A stretch of 6,381 nucleotides of DNA from an uncultured Collinsella sp. (GTDB taxonomy: Bacteria > Actinomycetota > Coriobacteriia > Coriobacteriales > Coriobacteriaceae), in assembly GCA_900549185.1 (NCBI GenBank), contig URNM01000104.1, positions 1 through 6,381 of the forward strand, given 5' to 3'. Positions 1 through 3,816 of this stretch are shown piece by piece. Position 1 is the stretch's first letter. The number at the start of each line of letters is the position of its first letter. The notes under the pieces were generated by a model that was given only the letters and a program-made list of their open reading frames with translations, searched no databases and was not told where the DNA came from. The position numbers and the translations under genes were made by a program.

Positions 1-21
1 TCAGATGTGTATAAGATACAG
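1..21 (+). other. Nextera transposase adapter remnant (artefact)
   Basis: Positions 3-21 match the 19-base Nextera mosaic end AGATGTGTATAAGAGACAG except for T instead of G at position 17. The preceding TC at 1-2 matches the Read 1 side of the adapter. This is established knowledge of the library chemistry compared with what is seen here. Lying exactly at the window edge, it is almost certainly untrimmed adapter and not genomic DNA. A chance 20 of 21 match at the terminus is very unlikely. Bases next to it should be treated with caution. Confidence 0.93.
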
Positions 22-35
22 CTACAGGACCTGCC

Positions 36-183
36 GCAGTACACGGTGTAATGCGACCTGGTCGGCCGGGGCGGGAGGGGCCGAGATTTCCCCCTTTCGC
101 TCCGGCTGCAAGCAGAGTCGCTCAGGAGGAAACTCGGCCCCTCCCGCCCCGGACTGCGGTGACTTTGCTGCACCGTGTGCTGC
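36..183. repeat. Nested GC-rich inverted repeat
   Basis: An inner pair of perfect 20-bp arms lies at 66-85 and 133-152, with a 47-bp spacer. After one mismatch the stem continues for about four more pairs inwards, including one wobble (87-90 with 128-131). An outer pair lies at 36-48 and 171-183 and matches at 12 of 13 positions. The whole block could fold into one long interrupted stem. No convincing protein is coded here, and the open frame across it has odd composition (many S, C, R, G). It could be an intergenic palindromic repeat, a relic of a small mobile element, or a transcript-end structure. It sits near an adapter-bearing edge, so a sequencing or amplification artefact is also possible. 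The rest of 22-230 shows nothing else. Confidence 0.6.
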
Positions 184-230
184 CGAAGGGGCTTTGCGCG
201 ATGACTTAGGCTAAAGAGGATGCGGATGTC

Positions 231-335
231 GAGTGAGGATTTTGTTCCTTGGGGAGCTTGGATTTGGGCTCTGCGTGGGACGGAATCCTCGCTCGTTTTG
301 TTGATGGGACATTTTCCTCGCTCGGTTGCCCACGG
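231..335. repeat. Dispersed hairpin repeat, copy 1
   Basis: This 105-bp block aligns without gaps to 2292-2396, with about 72 of 105 positions identical by hand count. The matches concentrate in the arms and in a tail of the form GGGA(C/T)ATTTT(C/G)CTCG. The hairpin arms are 231-247 and 278-294. The right arm contains GGACGGAATCCTCGCTC, and the left arm pairs with it using several G-U wobbles. It lies just downstream of the stop codon of the minus-strand UTRA fragment, so it may end that transcript or be a REP-like element. Both arms translate to an ERGFRP-like peptide in one frame, which can produce false gene calls. Confidence 0.7.
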
Positions 336-349
336 ACCGTGCGCCCCGG

Positions 350-757
350 CTATTGCACCTTCGTGGTGAAGGTCGTCTTGCCGGCGGCGATGTGCACGTG
401 GAGTTGGGTTCGACTGTCGCAGCTGATGAGGACGCCGACTTCGAACGGGGCTCCCGTTTTGTCGTAGGTGGAGCGCACGATGCGCATGGCCGCCTTGCCG
501 GTGGTTTGGCCCAACAGGCTGGCCTCGTGCTTGTCGAGGTTGACCGCCTCGTAGACGGCGTCGACGCTCGCCGGGAGGATGCCGGTCTTCCCGGCGATGC
601 AGGCATAGAGCGAGCTCTCCACATCCCTGCGCGCGAGCTCGGGGCAGAGCTTCACGGGGATGTAGACATAGTTGAGCTCCATGGGCTTGTCGTCGGCAAG
701 GCGGAGGCGACGGATTTCCCACATGGGCGTTCCTTCGGGCACTTTGAGTCCCGATGC
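350..757 (-). pseudogene. GntR-family regulator, 3' fragment (UTRA domain only)
   Basis: The minus-strand frame codes about 135 residues that read as a UTRA effector-binding domain, the small-molecule sensor half of HutC-type GntR repressors. Visible features are the domain opening LKVPEGTPMWEIRRLRLAD, then KPMELNYVYIP, a central helical part, and a closing hairpin that includes VGVLISCDSRTQLHVHI. An intact protein is about 240 residues with an N-terminal winged helix. That part is missing: the frame stays open to a possible TTG near 862, but residues coded upstream of about 757 do not resemble a winged helix. The same DNA instead codes half a FIVAR domain on the other strand. The stop is TAG at 350-352, followed by hairpin repeat copy 1. 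Without the DNA-binding half it cannot act as a normal repressor, so I call it a pseudogene or rearrangement product. The effector cannot be told from sequence. The breakpoint is approximate (745-758). Confidence 0.82.
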
Positions 758-875
758 GATGCCGCGGACGTGTTGGCGGACGAGAACTCCTCCGATGCGC
801 AGGTGCAGGCGGCCTATGGCCAGCTCAAGCTTGCGATCGAGGGTCTCAAGGATGCCGAGCAAGGCGGAAACCTGT
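758..875 (+). pseudogene. FIVAR-domain fragment of a surface protein
   Basis: The plus-strand frame starting at 758 reads DAADVLADENSSDAQVQAAY and then GQLKLAIEGLKDAEQGG. This fits the second half of a FIVAR module: A..VL.DENS...V..A...L..AI..L. FIVAR modules are alpha-helical repeats found near the C-terminus of large secreted or wall-bound glycosidases of Firmicutes and Actinobacteria. Only about 40 residues are present. The frame to the left is the antisense of the UTRA gene, the domain's first half is absent, and the sequence after about 875 loses the pattern before a stop at 941-943. There is no start codon or ribosome site of its own. I read it as a displaced or recombined scrap of a surface-protein gene, or one side of an assembly chimera. 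The domain call rests on pattern recognition by eye. Confidence 0.6.
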
Positions 876-944
876 CACCCCGGGCTTCCGCACAGAGTCG
901 ATTAGGGGGAGGGACAACCTCGCCCGCGTCGCGCTTGCGATAGA

Positions 945-973
945 TTGACAGGAATTATTACGCAAAATCTAAG
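945..973 (+). promoter_or_regulatory. Predicted sigma-70 promoter of the ATPase gene
   Basis: A perfect TTGACA lies at 945-950. After a 17-bp spacer comes TCTAAG at 968-973, a 4 of 6 match to TATAAT. This would start transcription around 980, giving a leader of about 70 bases ahead of the ATPase start at 1053. The surrounding sequence turns sharply AT-rich here. An alternative -10 (TATGAT, 995-1000) exists but lacks a good -35. The rest of 876-1052 holds only the inverted repeat listed next. Confidence 0.45.
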
Positions 974-984
974 ATGTTTCAAAG

Positions 985-1045
985 ACGCGAAGTATATGAT
1001 ATATTTTACTTCGCGTTTACTAATGGTTTTGAATTTTGCGAAGTA
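985..1045. promoter_or_regulatory. Palindromic operator or leader hairpin, plus third half-site
   Basis: Perfect 10-bp inverted arms ACGCGAAGTA (985-994) and TACTTCGCGT (1007-1016) flank a 12-bp AT-rich spacer. The half-site GCGAAGTA recurs in direct orientation at 1038-1045, seven bases before the ATPase start codon at 1053. Three copies of one half-site within 60 bp just after the promoter suggest a regulator binding site, possibly autoregulation. A hairpin in the mRNA leader is the alternative. The ribosome-binding site here is weak (AGG at 1045-1047), so the third half-site overlaps the translation start region. Confidence 0.5.
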
Positions 1046-1052
1046 GGTTGCC

Positions 1053-2264
1053 ATGAAACTTATAGATCGCCCGTTCTACATGAGCAAGCTTTCCAAGGTG
1101 GCAGGTACGTCTGATATCAAGGTGATCACCGGAATCAGGCGATGCGGAAAATCGAAATTGCTTGAGGCGTTTGCCAGCCAACTTCATTCAAACGACCCCT
1201 CGGCCAACGTCATACACGTCAACTTCAATCTACTTGAGTTCGAGCCGTTCGCGGAATACCATGCGCTGCATACATATGTGGAAAAGCACTATATCGAGGG
1301 TTGCCGGAATATCGTCATGATCGACGAGGTCCAGATGTGTGAAGGGTTCGAGCGGGCTATCAACAGTCTTCATGCGTCAGAGAAATATGACATTTACATC
1401 ACGGGGTCGAATGCCTTTCTTCTCTCAAGCGACCTCTCGACGTTGTTCACGGGAAGAACGGTGGAGATCGAGGTCTTTCCGTTTTCACTTGCGGAGTTCT
1501 CGGCGTATCACGAGATCACTTCTCCAGCCGAGGCCCTTGCTCGCTATGTCCGCGAGGGAGGAATGCCGGGTTCCTATATCTACCAGGACGAAAGGATGCG
1601 TTTCTCATACATCTCGGATGTGCTTGAAACTCTTATCCTGCGCGACATCAGACAAAAATATCGTATACGTAATACGGAGCAGCTTAAACGTTCCTGCGAG
1701 TTCCTGATGGATAACGTCGGAAACATCTCTTCTCTCAAGGGGATGGCGGCCGAGCTGTCACGAGCGAACCTTAAGATAAGCGACAAGACGCTGGCTGTGT
1801 ATATCGACTACCTGTGTAATGCGTTTGCGTTCTACCGGTTTCGTCGCTTTGACGTCTCAGGAAAGAAATACCTGTCGACGGGAGATAAATACTACCTGGC
1901 CGACCATTCGTTTCGCTACGCCGCGCTTGGCACGAAAAAGCTCGATTTTGGCCATGTTTACGAGAATATGGTGGCAATCGAGCTTATGCGTCGCGGATGG
2001 GAAGTCTACGTGGGCGTTCTCTACCAAAAGGAAGTAGACTTTGTCGCCATCAGGCGTGACCGCCGTGTCTATATCCAGGTGAGTGACGACATTTCCCAGG
2101 AAGCGACGCTTAAGCGTGAGCTTGATCCGCTGCGACGGATTCGAGACGCCTATCCCAAGTGCGTCATCGCCCGAACAGGGCACGAAACGACTGATTGGGA
2201 TGGCATCAAGGTCATCGACCTGGCACGATGGCTTATGGGTGAATCAGGCGAGCTGGCCGTCTAG
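1053..2264 (+). CDS. AAA_14 / DUF4143 family ATP-binding protein
   Basis: This is a 403-residue protein of the widespread two-domain family annotated as AAA_14 plus DUF4143; the length is normal and it looks intact. The N-terminal P-loop ATPase shows Walker A GIRRCGKS (residues 27-34), Walker B NIVMIDEVQ (86-94, catalytic D91/E92), and a sensor-1-like strand ending in TGSNAFLL (117-124) followed by GR at 134-135. The motifs FPFSLAEF (142-149) and GGMPGSY (169-175) are typical of the family. The C-terminal half has a nuclease-like arrangement seen in DUF4143 proteins: YENM with E304, KEVDF with D329, then YIQVS (340-344), where a Q replaces the usual catalytic E/K pair. It may therefore be an inactive PD-(D/E)XK-like fold. 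The cellular role of the family is not established. There is no signal peptide or membrane segment, so it is cytoplasmic. It appears monocistronic, preceded by its own promoter and palindrome and followed by hairpin repeat copy 2. The ATG start is supported by the conserved N-terminus, despite a weak ribosome site. Confidence 0.93.
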   Translation: MKLIDRPFYMSKLSKVAGTSDIKVITGIRRCGKSKLLEAFASQLHSNDPSANVIHVNFNLLEFEPFAEYHALHTYVEKHYIEGCRNIVMIDEVQMCEGFERAINSLHASEKYDIYITGSNAFLLSSDLSTLFTGRTVEIEVFPFSLAEFSAYHEITSPAEALARYVREGGMPGSYIYQDERMRFSYISDVLETLILRDIRQKYRIRNTEQLKRSCEFLMDNVGNISSLKGMAAELSRANLKISDKTLAVYIDYLCNAFAFYRFRRFDVSGKKYLSTGDKYYLADHSFRYAALGTKKLDFGHVYENMVAIELMRRGWEVYVGVLYQKEVDFVAIRRDRRVYIQVSDDISQEATLKRELDPLRRIRDAYPKCVIARTGHETTDWDGIKVIDLARWLMGESGELAV

Positions 2265-2291
2265 CACGCGTTGACGCGGGCTGAAACGAAC

Positions 2292-2396
2292 GAGCGAGGA
2301 TTTCGTCCCGCGAGGAGGCCAATACGGTCCTCTTCGAAGGACGGAATCCTCGCTCGATCTCTTGGCGGGATATTTTGCTCGGTCGATGATCAACGG
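2292..2396. repeat. Dispersed hairpin repeat, copy 2 (possible terminator)
   Basis: This is the second copy of the 231-335 repeat, in the same orientation on the plus strand. Its hairpin is cleaner: arms 2292-2308 and 2339-2355 pair over 17 positions with one G-U wobble. An inner stem (2311-2320 with 2326-2336) extends it into one long hairpin of about 64 bp. The tail GGGATATTTTGCTCG follows. It starts 27 bp after the ATPase stop codon, so it may end that transcript, though there is no clean U-run directly after the stem. The rest of 2265-2498 holds only the TA promoter. Confidence 0.72.
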
Positions 2397-2437
2397 TTGG
2401 TGGAAAGCGATGCCTCGTCCGTGTCACCATTCCGTGA

Positions 2438-2471
2438 TTGCTGGTATTTTCTGCATGCTAAAATGAATGCA
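2438..2471 (+). promoter_or_regulatory. Predicted promoter and operator of the TA operon
   Basis: TAAAAT at 2459-2464 is a good -10, with TGC just before it giving an extended -10 flavour. TTGCTG at 2438-2443 is a moderate -35 with a short 15-bp spacer. A short inverted repeat, TGCAT (2452-2456) and ATGCA (2467-2471), brackets the -10. Type II TA operons are commonly repressed by the antitoxin or TA complex binding a palindrome over the promoter, so this is a candidate operator. The arms are only 5 bp, so support is modest. Confidence 0.42.
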
Positions 2472-2498
2472 TAAAAGACTTTATATTTGGAGGTCTCG

Positions 2499-2819
2499 AT
2501 GCTTGCTTTAAAGATGCTCGACAATCTTGTTCCCATCAGCGATTTCAGTCACGGTAAGGGTTCGGCTGCTTTTTCGAAGGTTGGGGACGATAATCCCGTT
2601 GTGGTCCTTAAACACAATAAGCCGGCATTCGTTATTGTGACGCCCGATGAATACAGGGAGGCGAAGCAGGCGGAGGAGGACCTCGCCTTGTTGACGTTGG
2701 CCCTTAAGAGGACGGCTGCGACAAGCGATGATGAACTCGTTTCCCTATCTGATGTTATGGCAGAGTTGGGTGTGGGCCAGGACGAACTCGATCAGATGGA
2801 TGAGGTCGAGTTTGAATGA
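2499..2819 (+). CDS. Phd/YefM-type antitoxin of a type II TA system
   Basis: This is a 106-residue protein. Its N-terminal part carries the Phd/YefM pattern: a start resembling LVPISDFSHGKGSAAFSKV (about residues 10-28), then NPVVVLKHNKPAFVIVTPDEY (about 32-52). That is the beta-strand and helix core that dimerises and binds operator DNA. The C-terminal half is acidic (ending EVEFE) and would wrap around and neutralise the basic toxin. The ATG at 2499 is chosen because GGAGG at 2489-2493 sits 5 bases upstream; a TTG at 2487 lies inside that ribosome site and is rejected. The stop TGA overlaps the toxin start (ATGA, 2816-2819), so translation is probably coupled. Autorepression is expected from the family, not shown. 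It is slightly longer than the usual 80-90 residues, owing to the acidic tail. Confidence 0.88.
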   Translation: MLALKMLDNLVPISDFSHGKGSAAFSKVGDDNPVVVLKHNKPAFVIVTPDEYREAKQAEEDLALLTLALKRTAATSDDELVSLSDVMAELGVGQDELDQMDEVEFE

Positions 2820-3166
2820 GCGGGAACGAAGTCGCTTTCTACCCGGATGCTCTCAAGGATGTTAAGCGTCTGGACGGCTCCCAACGAAAGAGCGTGCTTA
2901 AGGCCATCGAGAAAATCAGAGCGAATCCATTGTCGCAGAACGAAGGCGGATTCGGTAAACCCCTTGGAAACAAGGCCGGTACAGATTTGACAGGCTTTAT
3001 GAAAATCAAGCTCAGAGGAAGTGGCATTCGGATTGTGTATCGCCTCATCAAGATAAAAGGGAAAATGGCCATCGTCGTGGTGGGCGCTCGCGAAGACATG
3101 GAAGTGTACCGAACTGCCCAAAGGCGAGCGGTTGATTTTGAGAAGTGGGCGGAAGAAAATCTCTAG
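2816..3166 (+). CDS. RelE/ParE-superfamily toxin
   Basis: This 116-residue basic protein has the RelE/ParE fold pattern. Two N-terminal helices rich in K and R run from DALKDVKRLD to AIEKIRANP (about residues 11-38). A GKPLGNKAGTDLTGFMKIKLRG segment (about 47-68) follows, then the strand GIRIVYRLI (70-78) and the final strand MAIVVVGAREDMEVYRTAQRR (84-104). Candidate functional residues are R67, R72, R76, R92 and Y98, in the places where RelE-type enzymes keep catalytic arginines and a late tyrosine. RelE members cut mRNA in the ribosome, while ParE members poison gyrase; sequence alone does not settle which applies. Pairing with a Phd/YefM-type antitoxin is a common combination and leans towards the mRNA-cleaving group. 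It overlaps the antitoxin by 4 bp and is followed 56 bp later by a strong terminator. The frame is complete with no disruption. Confidence 0.88.
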   Translation: MSGNEVAFYPDALKDVKRLDGSQRKSVLKAIEKIRANPLSQNEGGFGKPLGNKAGTDLTGFMKIKLRGSGIRIVYRLIKIKGKMAIVVVGAREDMEVYRTAQRRAVDFEKWAEENL

Positions 3167-3222
3167 CTGCATGGGTGAAAGACTGGTATGCGGCGATGCG
3201 CTCCAGACACACGGGTTTTGGC

Positions 3223-3260
3223 AAGGCTCTGGCGATTAGAGGATTCGCCAGAGCCTTTTC
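3223..3260 (+). terminator. Rho-independent terminator of the TA operon
   Basis: Perfect 13-bp arms at 3223-3235 and 3245-3257 (AAGGCTCTGGCGA and its complement) close a 9-base loop. The run of T at 3256-3259 follows the GC-rich stem. It lies 56 bp after the toxin stop and is well placed to end the operon. The A residues at the left base of the stem give it partial bidirectional character. Confidence 0.85.
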
Positions 3261-3281
3261 CTATCCGTGGAGCACTCCTCT

Positions 3282-3484
3282 TGGACAGTTAGTTCAGATT
3301 TGTATTTATTTGAGGCCGCGTGGAGGGCGATTTGGGCTCGATAGAGCTGTTTTAGGTGGTCTGAACTGATAAAGGCGTACGGGCAAGAGCGAGAAGGACC
3401 CATTATCGGGTCTAAAGCGGCCCAAACCAGTTTGTTAGCGCCAATTAGCACCGCCAAAAAATACATATCTGAACTAACTGTCCA
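3282..3484. mobile_element. MITE-like element with 26-bp terminal inverted repeats
   Basis: The ends, TGGACAGTTAGTTCAGAT on the left (26-bp arm 3282-3307) and the complement on the right (3459-3484), match at 25 of 26 positions; the only mismatch pairs 3300 with 3466. The element is 203 bp and has no transposase. The minus-strand open frame across it begins in one repeat and runs out into the terminator, so it is not credible as a gene. Part of the end motif, TCTGAACT, recurs inside at 3360-3367. The TG...CA ends recall IS3-type elements, but the parent family is a guess. No exact flanking target duplication is seen; CCTCT at 3277-3281 recurs at 3489-3493 but not directly at the right end. 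Confidence 0.75.
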
Positions 3485-3799
3485 CCACCCTCTGTCGATT
3501 GCTCATTTAAGCCCAAAATCAGCCAACGTACGTAAAGGTATGGTCTATGTAATACCAGATAAACAGTACATTTTTGCTTAATTGGTATTTGGTTGAAGAA
3601 CCAATTGGTATGGCTTTTGAGCCCACTTAGCCGTCTACGTTCATTTTAATGCCGCTGGGAGAATTTCGAACTTGGTTGCGCAACTGCTCCCGTATGCTGA
3701 TCCAAGGTAATAGGTGGCTATCTGGTTACTACCAGTTGACCCCTTGATAACGGGCGGGCCCATGCTGCAGGGCGTGTGCCTGCGACACTTCCGTATGTC
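3485..3799 (+). promoter_or_regulatory. Gene-free upstream region of the GH31 gene with operator-like repeats
   Basis: No gene is seen here. AATTGGTAT occurs twice in direct orientation (3580-3588 and 3603-3611), 23 bp apart, about two helical turns. Between them TTGGTT (3589-3594) and AACCAA (3599-3604) form a hairpin with a GAAG loop, and ACCAATTGGT (3600-3609) is itself a perfect palindrome. A related inverted half-site, AATACCAGA, lies at 3551-3559. Another perfect palindrome, GTTGCGCAAC, is at 3675-3684. A short hairpin, CTGGT-TACT-ACCAG, is at 3722-3735. These suggest one or more regulator binding sites controlling the secreted glycosidase. I could not place a convincing -35/-10 pair and recognise no riboswitch. 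Confidence 0.45.
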
Positions 3800-3811
3800 G
3801 GAGGAAAGGAG
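3800..3811 (+). promoter_or_regulatory. Ribosome-binding site that fixes the GH31 GTG start
   Basis: GGAGGAAAGGAG gives two overlapping Shine-Dalgarno cores. The second (AAGGAG, 3806-3811) lies 5 bases before GTG at 3817. No in-frame ATG occurs near this point, and the GTG is followed directly by a signal peptide, so the GTG start is well supported. Confidence 0.8.
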
Positions 3812-3816
3812 TCCGG

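Noticed and set aside
5..214. 69-codon plus-strand open frame at the left edge
   Set aside because: It begins inside the adapter remnant and crosses the large palindrome, so it is not a gene.
758..862. Extending the GntR gene to a TTG near 862
   Set aside because: The added residues do not resemble a winged helix, and the other strand codes a FIVAR-like segment there.
326..943. 205-codon plus-strand open frame
   Set aside because: Most of it is antisense to the UTRA domain. Only the part from 758 to about 875 looks like real protein (FIVAR), and that is reported separately.
231..2396. CRISPR-like repetition
   Set aside because: Only two copies, 2 kb apart, of an imperfect 105-bp hairpin repeat; there is no spacer-repeat periodicity and no cas gene.
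2487..2498. TTG start for the antitoxin
   Set aside because: It overlaps the Shine-Dalgarno sequence GGAGG; ATG at 2499 has ideal spacing.
3236..3466. 76-codon minus-strand open frame
   Set aside because: It starts inside one terminal repeat of the MITE-like element and ends inside the terminator hairpin, with no ribosome site or recognisable domain.
3740..3800. Riboswitch in the GH31 leader
   Set aside because: Only short 5-bp hairpins are present (for example 3783-3787 with 3796-3800), and no known riboswitch consensus is recognised.
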